Assembly: GCF_051014685.1 (NCBI RefSeq)
Contig: NW_027478788.1
Location: forward strand, 434,001 to 498,000
Direction: 5' to 3'
Origin: Ptiloglossa arizonensis
Taxonomy: Eukaryota > Arthropoda > Insecta > Hymenoptera > Colletidae
Length of the DNA: 64,000 nt
In this document: positions 51,101 to 63,870 of the stretch, in pieces
Layout of the letters: each line of letters starts with the position of its first letter
Numbering within the stretch: the stretch's first letter is position 1
Position numbers and translations under genes: made by a program
Notes under the pieces: model-generated
Databases searched by the model: none
Told to the model about the DNA's origin: nothing
The model's input: only the letters and a program-made list of their open reading frames with translations

Positions 51101-54100
51101 TCGCGAGATGTGGCAGTTTGGATGTAAGAAACGCTTGAGAAACACAAAATTTTCGCGGTTCTGATGCTCGAAACGAATAACAAGAACGGCCTAGGGGAAA
51201 AGTACGCACACCGTTGTAATCGGGCGAGTTTCTACTTTCAGATGCAACAGAAATTTTGCGGATTGGTCATTCCGTTCGCGAGATATGGCAGTTTGGAGGT
51301 AAGAAACGCTTGAGAAACTCAAAATTTTCGCAGTTCTGATGCTCGAAACGAATAACTAGAACGGCCTAGGGGAAAAGTACGCATAGTGTTGTAATCGGGC
51401 GAGTTTCTACTTTCAGATGCAACAGAAATTTTGCGGATTGGTCAATCCGTTCGCGAGATATGGCACTTTGGAAGTAAGAAACGCTTGAGAAACTCAAAAT
51501 TTTCGCAGTTCTGTTGCTCGAAACGTATAACTAGAACGGGCTAGGGGAAAAGTACGCACACCGTTGTAATCGGGCGAGATTCTACTTTCAGATGCAACAG
51601 AAATTTTGCGGATTGGTCAATCCGTTCGCGAGATATGGCAGTTTGGAGGTAAGAAACGCTTGAGAAACTCAAAATTTTCGCAGTTCTGATGCTCGAAACG
51701 AATAACTAGAACGGCCTAGGGGAAAAGTACGCATAGTGTTGTAATCGGGCGAGTTTCTACTTTGAGATGCAACAGAAATTTTGCGGATTGGTCAATCCGT
51801 TCGCGAGATATGGCAGTTTGGAAGTAAGAAACGCTTGAGAAACTCAAAATTTTCGCAGTTCTGATGCTCGAAACGAATAACTAGAACGGCCTAGGGGAAA
51901 AGTACGCATAGTGTTGTAATCGGGCGAGTTTCTACTTTCAGATGCAACAGAAATTTTGCGGATTGGTCAATCCGTTCGCGAGATATGGCAGTTTGGAGGT
52001 AAGGAACGCTTGAAAAACTCAAAATTTTCGCAGTTCTGTTGCTCGAAACGAATAACTAGAACGGCCTAGGGGAAAAGTACGCACACCGTTGTAATCGGGC
52101 GAGTTTCTACTTTCAGATGCAACAGAAATTTTGCAGATTGGTCAATCCGTTCGCGAGATATGGCAGTTTGGAGGTAAGCAACGCTTGAAAAACTCAAAAT
52201 TTTCGCAGTTCTGTTGCTCGAAACGAATAACTAGAACGGGCTAGGGGAAAAGTACGCATACCGTTGTAATTGGGCGAGTTTCTACTTTCAGATGCAACAG
52301 AAATTTTGCGGATTGGTCAATCCGTTCGCGAGATGTGGCAGTTTGGATGTAAGCAACGCTTGAGAAACTCAAAATTTTCGCAGTTCTGATGCTCGAAACG
52401 AATAACTAGTACGGGCTAGGGGAAAAGTACGCATACCGTTGTAATCGGGCGAGTTTCTACTTTCGGATGCAACAGAAATTTTGCGGATTGGTCAATCCGT
52501 TCGCGAGATATGGCAGTTTGGATGTAAGAAACGCTTGAGAAACTCAAAATTTTCGCGGTTCTGATGCTCGAAACGAATAACAAGAACGGCCTAGGGGAAA
52601 AGTACGCATAGTGTTGTAATCGGGCGAGTTTCTACTTTCAGATGCAACAGAAATTTTGCGGATTGGTCAATCCGTTCGCGAGATATGGCAGTTTGGAGGT
52701 AAGCAACGCTTGAAAAACTCAAAATTTTCGCAGTTCTGTTGCTCGAAACGAATAACTAGAACGGCCTAGGGGAAAAGTACGCACACCGTTGTAATCGGGC
52801 GAGTTTCTACTTTCAGGTGCAACAGAAATTTTGCGGATTGGTCATTCCGTTCGCGAGATATGGCAGTTTGGAGGTAAGAAACGCTTGAGAAACTCAAAAT
52901 TTTCGCAGTTCTGATGCTCGACAAGCATAACTAGAACGGCCTAGGGGAAAAGTACGCACACCGTTGTAATCGGGCGAGTTTCTACTTTCAGATGCAACAG
53001 AAATTTTGCGGATTGGTCAATCCGTTCGCGAGATATGGCAGTTTGGATGTAAGCAACGCTTGAGAAACTCAAAATTTTCGCAGTTCTGATGCTCGAAACG
53101 AATAACCAGTACGGGCTAGGGGAAAAGTACGCATACCGTTGTAATCGGGCGAGTTTCTACTTTCGGATGCAACAGAAATTTTGCGGATTGGTCAATCCGT
53201 TCGCGAGATATGGCAGTTTGGATGTAAGAAACGCTTGAGAAACTAAAAATTTTCGCGGTTCTGATGCTCGAAACGAATAACAAGAACGGCCTAGGGGAAA
53301 AGTACGCACACCGTTGTAATCGGGCGAGTTTCTACTTTCAGATGCAACAGAAATTTTGCGGATTGGTCATTCCGTTCGCGAGATATGGCAGTTTGGAGGT
53401 AAGAAACGCTTGAGAAACTCAAAATTTTCGCAGTTCTGATGGTCGACAAGCATAACTAGAACGGCCTAGGGGAAAAGTACGCACACCGTTGTAATCGGGC
53501 GAGTTTCTACTTTCAGATGCAACAGAAATTTTGCGGATTGGTCAATCCGTTCGCGAGATATGGCAGTTTGGAGGTAAGAAACGCTTGAGAAACTCAAAAT
53601 TTTCGCAGTTCTGATGCTCGAAACGAATAACTAGAACGGGCTAGGGGAAAAGTACGCATACCGTTGTAATTGGGCGAGTTTCTACCTTCAGATGCAACAG
53701 AAATTTTGCGGATTGGTCAATCCGTTCGCGAGATATGGCAGTTTGGAGGTAAGCAACGCTTGAAAAACTCAAAATTTTCGCAGTTCTGATGCTCGACAAG
53801 CATAACCAGAACGGCCTAGGGGAAAAGTACGCATACCGTTGTAATCGGGCGAGTTTCTACCTTCAGATGCAACAGAAATTTTGCGGATTGGTCAATCCGT
53901 TCGCGAGATATGGCAGTTTGGAAGTAAGAAACGCTTGAGAAACTCAAAATTTTCGCAGTTCTGATGCTCGAAACGAATAACTAGAACGGCCTAGGGGAAA
54001 AGTACGCAGAGTGTTGTAATCGGGCGAGTTTCTACTTTCAGATGCAACAGAAATTTTGCGAATTGGTCAATCCGTTCGCGAGATATGGCAGTTTGGAGGT

Positions 54101-55298
54101 AAGAAACGCTCGAGAAACTCAAAATTTTCGCAGTTCTGATGCTCGACAAGCATAACTAGAACGGCCTAGGGGAAAAGTACGCACACCGTTGTAATCGGGC
54201 GAGTTTCTACTTTCAGATGCAACAGAAATTTTGCGGATTGGTCATTCCGTTCGCGAGATATGGCAGTTTGGAGGTAAGCAACGCTTGAGAAACTCAAAAT
54301 TTTCGCAGTTCTGATGCTCGACAAGCATAACTAGAACGGCCTAGGGGAAAAGTACGCATACCGTTGTAATCGGGCGAGTTTCTGCTTTCAGATGCAACAG
54401 AAATTTTGCGGATTGGTCAATCCGTTCGCGAGATGTGGCAGTTTGGATGTAAGAAACGCTTGAGAAACACAAAATTTTCGCGGTTCTGATGCTCGAAACG
54501 AATAACAAGAACGGCCTAGGGGAAAAGTACGGAAACCGTTGTAATCGGGCGAGTTTCTACTTTCAGATGCAACAGAAATTTTGCGGATTGGTCATTCCGT
54601 TCGCGAGATATGGCACTTTGGAGGTAAGAAACGCCTGAGGAACTCAAAATTTTCGCAGTTCTGATGCTCGACAAGCATAACTAGAACGGCCTAGTGGAAA
54701 AGTACGCACACCGTTGTAATCGGGCGAGTTTCTACTTTCAGATGCAACAGAAATTTTGCGGATTGGTCAATCCGTTCGCGAGATATGGCAGTTTGGAGGT
54801 AAGCAACGCTTGAGAAACTCAAAATTTTCGCAGTTCTGATGCTCGAAATGAATAACTAGAACGGCCTAGGGGAAAAGTACGCATACCGTTGTAATCGGGC
54901 GAGTTTCTGCTTTCAGATGCAACAGAAATTTTGCGGATTGGTCAATCCTTTCTCGAGATGTGGCAGTTTGGATGTAAGAAACGCTTGAGAAACACAAAAT
55001 TTTCGCGGTTCTGATGCTCGAAACGAATAACAAGAACGGCCTAGGGGAAAAGTACGCATACATTTGTAATCGGGCGAATTTCTACTTTCAGATGCAACAG
55101 AAATTTTGGGGATTGATCAATCCGTTCGCGAGATATGGCAGTTTGGATGTAAGAAACGCTCGAGAAACTCAAAATTTTCGCAGTTCTGATGCTCGAAACG
55201 AATAACTAGAACGGCCTAGGGGAAAAGTACGCCCACCGTTGTAATCGGGCGAGTTTCTACTTTCAGATGCAACAGAAATTTTGCGAATTGTTCAATCC
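48124..55298. repeat. Mosaic segment with short 4-mer periods
   Basis: Forty-one monomers of mixed type, with a clear tandem 4-mer at 49174-50573 (separate entry) and a partial one at 52324-53723, where AGTACGGGCTAG lies at 52408 and 53108 and CTTTCGGATGC recurs 700 bp apart. ACACAAAA/CAAGAACGG monomers occur at 51181, 53281, 54506 and 55031, with a partial version at 52581. Two chance open frames of 63-65 codons fall at 54866-55205. Nothing but satellite was seen. Confidence 0.7.
49174..50573. repeat. Tandem 4-mer (700 bp x 2)
   Basis: Linked rare variants repeat exactly 700 bp apart: GGAAAAGTAAGAATACCG at 49271 and 49971, CAATACGTTCG near 49509 and 50209, CGAAACGTATAAC near 49595 and 50295, and GGATTCGTCAATCC near 49686 and 50386. 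The match begins within the monomer at 49174 and ends near 50637, where CTCATGCTCGACAAG replaces CTGATGCTCGAAACG. These variants are found nowhere else as a set. Confidence 0.88.
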
Positions 55299-58200
55299 GT
55301 TCGCGAGATATGGCAGTTTGGAGGTAAGCAACGCTTGAGAAACTCAAAATTTTCGCAGTTCTGAAGCTCGAAACGAATAACTAGAACGGCCTAGGGGAAA
55401 AGTACGCATACCGTTGTAATCGGGCGAGTTTCTACCTTCAGATGCAACAGAAATTTTGCGGGTTGGTCAATCCGTTCGCGAGATATGGCAGTTTGGAAGT
55501 AAGAAACGCTAGAGAAACTCAAAATTTTCGCAGTTCTGATGCTCGAAACGAATAACTAGAACGGCCTAGGGAAAAAGTACGCATAGTGTTGTAATCGGGC
55601 GAGTTTCTACTTTCAGATGCAACAGAAATTTTGCGGATTGGTCAATCCGTTCGCGAGATATGGCAGTTTGGAGGTAAGAAACGCTCGAGAAACTCAAAAT
55701 TTTCGCAGTTCTGATGCTCGACAAGCATAACTAGAACGGCCTAGGGGAAAAGTACGCACACCGTTGTAATCGGGCGAGTTTCTACTTTCAGATGCAACAG
55801 AAATTTTGCGGATTGGTCATTCCGTTCGCGAAATATGGCAGTTTGGAGGTAAGAAACGCTTGAGAAACTCGAAATTTTCGCAGTTCTGATGCTCGACAAG
55901 CATAACTAGAACGGCCTAGGGGAAAAGTACGCACACCGTTGTAATCGGGCGAGTTTCTACTTTCAGATGCAACAGAAATTTTGCGGATTGGTCAATCCGT
56001 GCGCGAGATATGGCAGTTTGGATGTAAGAAACGCTGGAGAAACTCAAAATTTTCGCAGTTCTGATGCTCGACAAGCATAACTAGAACGGCCTAGGGGAAA
56101 AGTACGCATACCGTTGTAATCGGGCGAGTTTCTACCTTCAGATGCAACAGAAATTTTGCGGGTTGGTCAATCCGTTCGCGAGATATGGCAGTTTGGATGT
56201 AAGAAACGCTTGAGAAACTCAAAATTTTCGCAGTTCTGATGCTCGAAACGAATAACTAGAACGGCCTAGGGAAAAAGTACGCATACCGTTGTAATCGGGC
56301 GAGTTTCTACTTTCAGATGCAACAGAAATTTTGCGGATTGGTCAATCCGTTCGCGAGTTAAGGCAGTTTGGAGGTAAGAAACGCTTGAGAAACTCGTAAT
56401 TTTCGCAATTCTGATGCTCGAAACGAATAACTAGAACGGCCTAGGGGAAAAGTACGCATACCGTTGTAATCGGGCGAGTTTCTACCTTCCGATACAACAG
56501 AAATTTTGCGGGTTGGTCAATCCGTTCGCGAGATATGGCAGTTTGGAAGTAAGAAACGCTTGAGAAACTCAAAATTTTCGCAGTTCTGATGCTCGAAACG
56601 AATAACTAGAACGGCCTAGGGAAAAAGTACGCATAGTGTTGTAATCGGGCGAGTTTCTACTTTCAGATGCAATAGAAATTTTGAGGATTGGTCAATCCGT
56701 TCGCGAGATATGGCAGTTTGGAGGTAAGAAACGCTCGAGAAACTCAAAATTTTCGCAGTTCTGATGCTCGACAAGCATAACTAGAACGGCCTAGGGGAAA
56801 AGTACGCACACCGTTGTAATCGGGCGAGTTTCTACTTTCAGATGCAACAGAAATTTTGCGGATTGGTCATTCCGTTCGCGAGATATGGCAGTTTGGAGGT
56901 AAGAAATGCTTGAGAAACTCAAAATTTTCGCAGTTCTGATGCTCGACAAGCATAACTAGAACGGCCTAGGGGAAAAGTACGCACACCGTTGTAATCGGGC
57001 GAGTTTCTACTTTCAGATGCAACAGAAATTTTGCGGATTGGTGAATCCGTTCGCGAGATATGGCAGTTTGGAAGTAAGCAACGCTTGAGAAACTCAAAAT
57101 TTTCGCAGTTCTGTTGCTCGAAACGAATAACTAGAACGGGCTAGGGGAAAAGTACGCATACAGTTGTAATCGGGCGAATTTCTACTTTCAGATGCAACAG
57201 AAATTTTGCGGATTGGTCAATCCGTTCGCGAGATATGGCAGTTTGGATGTAAGAAACGCTCGAGAAACTCAAAATTTTCGCAGTTCTGATGCTCGAAACG
57301 AATAACTAGAACGGCCTAGGGGAAAAGTACGCACACCGTTGTAATCGGGCGAGTTTCTACTTTCAGATGCAACAGAAATTTTGCGGATTGGTCAATCCGT
57401 TCGCGAGATATGGCAGTTTGGAGGTAAGCAACGCTTGAGAAACTCAAAATTTTCGCAGTTCTGTTGCTCGAAACGAATAACTAGAACGGCCTAGGGGAAA
57501 AGTACGCATACCGTTGTAATCGGGCGAGTTTCTACTTTCGGATGCAATAGAAAGTTTGCGGATTGGTCAATCCGTTCGTGAGATATGGCAGTTTGGAGGT
57601 AAGAAACGCTTGAGAAACTCAAAATTTTCGCAGTTCTGATGCTCGACAAGCATAACTAGAACGGCCTAGGGGAAAAGTACGCACACCGTTGTAATCGGGC
57701 GAGTTTCTACTTTCAGATGCAACAGAAATTTTGCGGATTGGTCAATCCGTTCGCGAGATATGGCAGTTTGGAGGTAAGAAACGCTTGAGAAACTCAAAAT
57801 TTTCGCAGTTCTGATGCTCGAAACGAATAACTAGAACGGCCTAGGGGAAAAGTACGCATAGTGTTGTAATCGGGCGAGTTTCTACTTTCAGATGCAACAG
57901 AAATTTTGCGGATTGGTCAATCCGTTCGCGAGATATGGCAGGTTGGAGGTAAGAAACGCTTGAGAAACTCAAAATTTTCGCAGTTCTGATGCTCGAAACG
58001 AATAACTAGAACGGGCTAGGGGAAAAGTACGCATACATTTGTAATCGGGCGAATTTCTACTTTCAGATGCAACAGAAATTTTGCGGATTGGTCATTCCGT
58101 TCGCGAGATATGGCAGTTTGGAGGTAAGAAACGCTTGAGAAACTCAAAATTTTCGCAGTTCTGATGCTCGAAACGAATAACTAGAACGGCCTAGGAGAAA

Positions 58201-59673
58201 AGTACGCATAGTGTTGTAATCGGGCGAGCTTCTACTTTCAGATGCAACAGAAATTTTGCGGATTGGTCAATCCGTTCGCGAGATATGGCAGTTTGGAGGT
58301 ACGAAACGCTTGAGAAACTCAAAATTTTCGCAGTTCTGATGCTCGAAACGAATAACTAGAACGGCCTAGGGGAAAAGTACGCATACCGTTGTAATCGGGC
58401 GAGTTTCTACTTTCAGATGCAACAGTAATTTTGCGGATTGGTCAATCCGTTCGCGAGATATGGCAGTTTGGAGGTACGAAACGCTTGAGAAACTCAAAAT
58501 TTTCGCAGTTCTGATGCTCGAAACGAATAACTAGAACGGCCTAGGGGAAAAGTACGCATACCGTTGTAATCGGGCGAGTTTCTACCTTCAGATGCAACAG
58601 AAATTTTGCGGGTTGGTCAATCCGTTCGCGAGATATGGCAGTTTGGAAGTAAGAAACGCTTGAGAAACTCAAAATTTTCGCAGTTTTGATGCTCGAAACG
58701 AATAACTAGAACGGCCTAGGGAAAAAGTACGCATAGTGTTGTAATCGGGCGAGTTTCTACTTTCAGATGCAACAGAAATTTTTCGGATTGGTCAATCCGT
58801 TCGCGAGATATGGCAGTTTGGAGGTATGAAACGCTTGAGAAACTCAAAATTTTCGCAGTTCTGATGCTCGAAACGAATAACTAGAACAGCCTAGGGGAAA
58901 AGTACGCACACCGTTGTAATCGGGCGAGTTTCTACCTTCAGATGCAACAGAAATTTTTCGGATTGGTCAATCCGTTCGCGAGATATGGCAGTTTGGAAGT
59001 AAGAAACGCTTGAGAAACTCAAAATTTTCGCAGCTCTGATGCTCGAAACGAATAACTAGAACGGCCTAGGGGAAAAGTACGCATAGTGTTGTAATCGGGC
59101 GAGTTTCTACTTTCAGATGCAACAGAAATTTTGCGGATTGGTCAATCCGTTCGCGAGATATGGCAGTTTGGAAGTACGAAACGCTTGAGAAACTCAAAAT
59201 TTTCGCAGTTCTGATGCTCGAAACGAATAACTAGAACGGCCTAGGGGAAAAGTACGCATACCGTTGTAATCGGGCGAGTTTCTACCTTCAGATGCAACAG
59301 AAATTTTGCGGGTTGGTCAATCCGTTCGCGAGATATGGCAGTTTGGAAGTAAGAAACGCTTGAGAAACTCAAAATTTTCGCAGTTCTGATGCTCGAAACG
59401 AATAACTAGAACGGCCTAGGGAAAAAGTACGCATAGTGTTGTAATCGGGCGAGTTTCTACTTTCAGATGCAACAGAAATTTTGCGGATTGGTCAATCCGT
59501 TCGCGAGATATGGCAGTTTGGATGTAAGAAACGCTCGAGAAACTCAAAATTTTCGCAGTTCTGATGCTCGAAACGAATAACTAGAACGGCCTAAGGGAAA
59601 AGTACGCACACCGTTGTAATCGGGCGAGTTTCTACTTTCAGATGCAACAGAAATTTTGCGGATTGGTCAATCC
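55299..59673. repeat. Right HOR family, first (25-monomer) stretch
   Basis: Monomers 317-341 introduce markers absent from the left 55 kb: CTGAAGCTCG (55361), GCGGGTTGGTC (from about 55458), CTAGGGAAAAAGTACG (from about 55567) and, later, GGAGGTACG or GGAAGTACG. Its first part (55299 to about 56280) matches 59674 to about 60655 at 4375 bp (25 units). Its last six monomers (58624-59673) match the ends of the following two HOR units. The middle is a less ordered mixture. Confidence 0.8.
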
Positions 59674-61948
59674 GTTCGCGAGATATGGCAGTTTGGAGGT
59701 AAGCAACGCTTGAGAAACTCAAAATTTTCGCAGTTCTGAAGCTCGAAACGAATAACTAGAACGGCCTAGGGGAAAAGTACGCATACCGTTGTAATCGGGC
59801 GAGTTTCTACCTTCAGATGCAACAGAAATTTTGCGGGTTGGTCAATCCGTTCGCGAGATATGGCAGTTTGGAAGTAAGAAACGCTAGAGAAACTCAAAAT
59901 TTTCGCAGTTCTGATGCTCGAAACGAATAACTAGAACGGCCTAGGGAAAAAGTACGCATAGTGTTGTAATCGGGCGAGTTTCTACTTTCAGATGCAACAG
60001 AAATTTTGCGGATTGGTCAATCCGTTCGCGAGATATGGCAGTTTGGAGGTAAGAAACGCTCGAGAAACTCAAAATTTTCGCAGTTCTGATGCTCGACAAG
60101 CATAACTAGAACGGCCTAGGGGAAAAGTACGCACACCGTTGTAATCGGGCGAGTTTCTACTTTCAGATGCAACAGAAATTTTGCGGATTGGTCATTCCGT
60201 TCGCGAAATATGGCAGTTTGGAGGTAAGAAACGCTTGAGAAACTCGAAATTTTCGCAGTTCTGATGCTCGACAAGCATAACTAGAACGGCCTAGGGGAAA
60301 AGTACGCACACCGTTGTAATCGGGCGAGTTTCTACTTTCAGATGCAACAGAAATTTTGCGGATTGGTCAATCCGTGCGCGAGATATGGCAGTTTGGAGGT
60401 AAGAAACGCTGGAGAAACTCAAAATTTTCGCAGTTCTGATGCTCGACAAGCATAACTAGAACGGCCTAGGGGAAAAGTACGCATACCGTTGTAATCGGGC
60501 GAGTTTCTACCTTCAGATGCAACAGAAATTTTGCGGGTTGGTCAATCCGTTCGCGAGATATGGCAGTTTGGATGTAAGAAACGCTTGAGAAACTCAAAAT
60601 TTTCGCAGTTCTGATGCTCGAAACGAATAACTAGAACGGCCTAGGGAAAAAGTACGCATAGTGTTGTAATCGGGCGAGTTTCTACTTTCAGATGCAACAG
60701 AAATTTTTCGGATTGGTCAATCCGTTCGCGAGATATGGCAGTTTGGAGGTATGAAACGCTTGAGAAACTCAAAATTTTCGCAGTTCTGATGCTCGAAACG
60801 AATAACTAGAACGGCCTAGGGGAAAAGTACGCACACCGTTGTAATCGGGCGAGTTTCTACCTTCAGATGCAACAGAAATTTTTCGGATTGGTCAATCCGT
60901 TCGCGAGATATGGCAGTTTGGAAGTAAGAAACGCTTGAGAAACTCAAAATTTTCGCAGCTCTGATGCTCGAAACGAATAACTAGAACGGCCTAGGGGAAA
61001 AGTACGCATAGTGTTGTAATCGGGCGAGTTTCTACTTTCAGATGCAACAGAAATTTTGCGGATTGGTCAATCCGTTCGCGAGATATGGCAGTTTGGAAGT
61101 ACGAAACGCTTGAGAAACTCAAAATTTTCGCAGTTCTGATGCTCGAAACGAATAACTAGAACAGCCTAGGGGAAAAGTACGCACACCGTTGTAATCGGGC
61201 GAGTTTCTACCTTCAGATGCAACAGAAATTTTTCGGATTGGTCAATCCGTTCGCGAGATATGGCAGTTTGGAAGTAAGAAACGCTTGAGAAACTCAAAAT
61301 TTTCGCAGCTCTGATGCTCGAAACGAATAACTAGAACGGCCTAGGGGAAAAGTACGCATAGTGTTGTAATCGGGCGAGTTTCTACTTTCAGATGCAACAG
61401 AAATTTTGCGGATTGGTCAATCCGTTCGCGAGATATGGCAGTTTGGAAGTACGAAACGCTTGAGAAACTCAAAATTTTCGCAGTTCTGATGCTCGAAACG
61501 AATAACTAGAACGGCCTAGGGGAAAAGTACGCATACCGTTGTAATCGGGCGAGTTTCTACCTTCAGATGCAACAGAAATTTTGCGGGTTGGTCAATCCGT
61601 TCGCGAGATATGGCAGTTTGGAAGTAAGAAACGCTTGAGAAACTCAAAATTTTCGCAGTTCTGATGCTCGAAACGAATAACTAGAACGGCCTAGGGAAAA
61701 AGTACGCATAGTGTTGTAATCGGGCGAGTTTCTACTTTCAGATGCAACAGAAATTTTGCGGATTGGTCAATCCGTTCGCGAGATATGGCAGTTTGGATGT
61801 AAGAAACGCTCGAGAAACTCAAAATTTTCGCAGTTCTGATGCTCGAAACGAATAACTAGAACGGCCTAAGGGAAAAGTACGCACACCGTTGTAATCGGGC
61901 GAGTTTCTACTTTCAGATGCAACAGAAATTTTGCGGATTGGTCAATCC
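59674..61948. repeat. Right HOR unit, 13-mer version (2275 bp)
   Basis: Monomers 342-354, starting with CTGAAGCTCG (59736) and ending with the GGATG/CTCGAG/CTAAGGG monomer at 61774. The order matches the next unit (61949-63870) except for an extra pair of monomers at 61074-61423. The first of that pair is a hybrid: its start (GGAAGTACG) matches the type at 59149, while its AACAGCC-CACACC end matches the type at 58799. The insertion thus arose by exchange inside a monomer. Confidence 0.88.
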
Positions 61949-63870
61949 GTTCGCGAGATATGGCAGTTTGGAGGTAAGCAACGCTTGAGAAACTCAAAAT
62001 TTTCGCAGTTCTGAAGCTCGAAACGAATAACTAGAACGGCCTAGGGGAAAAGTACGCATACCGTTGTAATCGGGCGAGTTTCTACCTTCAGATGCAACAG
62101 AAATTTTGCGGGTTGGTCAATCCGTTCGCGAGATATGGCAGTTTGGAAGTAAGAAACGCTAGAGAAACTCAAAATTTTCGCAGTTCTGATGCTCGAAACG
62201 AATAACTAGAACGGCCTAGGGAAAAAGTACGCATAGTGTTGTAATCGGGCGAGTTTCTACTTTCAGATGCAACAGAAATTTTGCGGATTGGTCAATCCGT
62301 TCGCGAGATATGGCAGTTTGGAGGTAAGAAACGCTCGAGAAACTCAAAATTTTCGCAGTTCTGATGCTCGACAAGCATAACTAGAACGGCCTAGGGGAAA
62401 AGTACGCACACCGTTGTAATCGGGCGAGTTTCTACTTTCAGATGCAACAGAAATTTTGCGGATTGGTCATTCCGTTCGCGAAATATGGCAGTTTGGAGGT
62501 AAGAAACGCTTGAGAAACTCGAAATTTTCGCAGTTCTGATGCTCGACAAGCATAACTAGAACGGCCTAGGGGAAAAGTACGCACACCGTTGTAATCGGGC
62601 GAGTTTCTACTTTCAGATGCAACAGAAATTTTGCGGATTGGTCAATCCGTGCGCGAGATATGGCAGTTTGGAGGTAAGAAACGCTGGAGAAACTCAAATT
62701 TTCGCAGTTCTGATGCTCGACAAGCATAACTAGAACGGCCTAGGGGAAAAGTACGCATACCGTTGTAATCGGGCGAGTTTCTACCTTCAGATGCAACAGA
62801 AATTTTGCGGGTTGGTCAATCCGTTCGCGAGATATGGCAGTTTGGATGTAAGAAACGCTTGAGAAACTCAAAATTTTCGCAGTTCTGATGCTCGAAACGA
62901 ATAACTAGAACGGCCTAGGGAAAAAGTACGCATAGTGTTGTAATCGGGCGAGTTTCTACTTTCAGATGCAACAGAAATTTTTCGGATTGGTCAATCCGTT
63001 CGCGAGATATGGCAGTTTGGAGGTATGAAACGCTTGAGAAACTCAAAATTTTCGCAGTTCTGATGCTCGAAACGAATAACTAGAACGGCCTAGGGAAAAG
63101 TACGCACACCGTTGTAATCGGGCGAGTTTCTACCTTCAGATGCAACAGAAATTTTTCGGATTGGTCAATCCGTTCGCGAGATATGGCAGTTTGGAAGTAA
63201 GAAACGCTTGAGAAACTCAAAATTTTCGCAGCTCTGATGCTCGAAACGAATAACTAGAACGGCCTAGGGGAAAAGTACGCATAGTGTTGTAATCGGGCGA
63301 GTTTCTACTTTCAGATGCAACAGAAATTTTGCGGATTGGTCAATCCGTTCGCGAGATATGGCAGTTTGGAAGTACGAAACGCTTGAGAAACTCAAAATTT
63401 TCGCAGTTCTGATGCTCGAAACGAATAACTAGAACGGCCTAGGGGAAAAGTACGCATACCGTTGTAATCGGGCGAGTTTCTACTTCAGATGCAACAGAAA
63501 TTTTGCGGGTTGGTCAATCCGTTCGCGAGATATGGCAGTTTGGAAGTAAGAAACGCTTGAGAAACTCAAAATTTTCGCAGTTCTGATGCTCGAAACGAAT
63601 AACTAGAACGGCCTAGGGAAAAAGTACGCATAGTGTTGTAATCGGGCGAGTTTCTACTTTCAGATGCAACAGAAATTTTGCGGATTGGTCAATCCGTTCG
63701 CGAGATATGGCAGTTTGGATGTAAGAAACGCTCGAGAAACTCAAAATTTTCGCAGTTCTGATGCTCGAAACGAATAACTAGAACGGCCTAAGGGAAAAGT
63801 ACGCACACCGTTGTAATCGGGCGAGTTTCTACTTTCAGATGCAACAGAAATTTTGCGGATTGGTCAATCC
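61949..63870. repeat. Right HOR unit, 11-mer version (1922 bp)
   Basis: Monomers 355-365 repeat the preceding unit without the two-monomer insert. The unit is three bases short of 11 x 175 because of single-base losses at about 62696-62699 (AAAA to AAA), 63092-63095 (GGGG to GGG) and 63481-63485 (TACTTCAG). Three such losses within about 800 bp is unusual for this array. CTGAAGCTCG restarts the next unit at 63933. Confidence 0.88.

Noticed and set aside
54866..55063. 65-codon open frame on the minus strand
   Set aside because: Made of the same satellite translation as the 19.4-kb frame, opened by local substitutions in two monomers. It overlaps another chance frame on the opposite strand.
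55014..55205. 63-codon open frame on the plus strand
   Set aside because: A chance opening across the CAAGAACGG and CATACATTTG monomers; the sequence is ordinary satellite, with no protein features.
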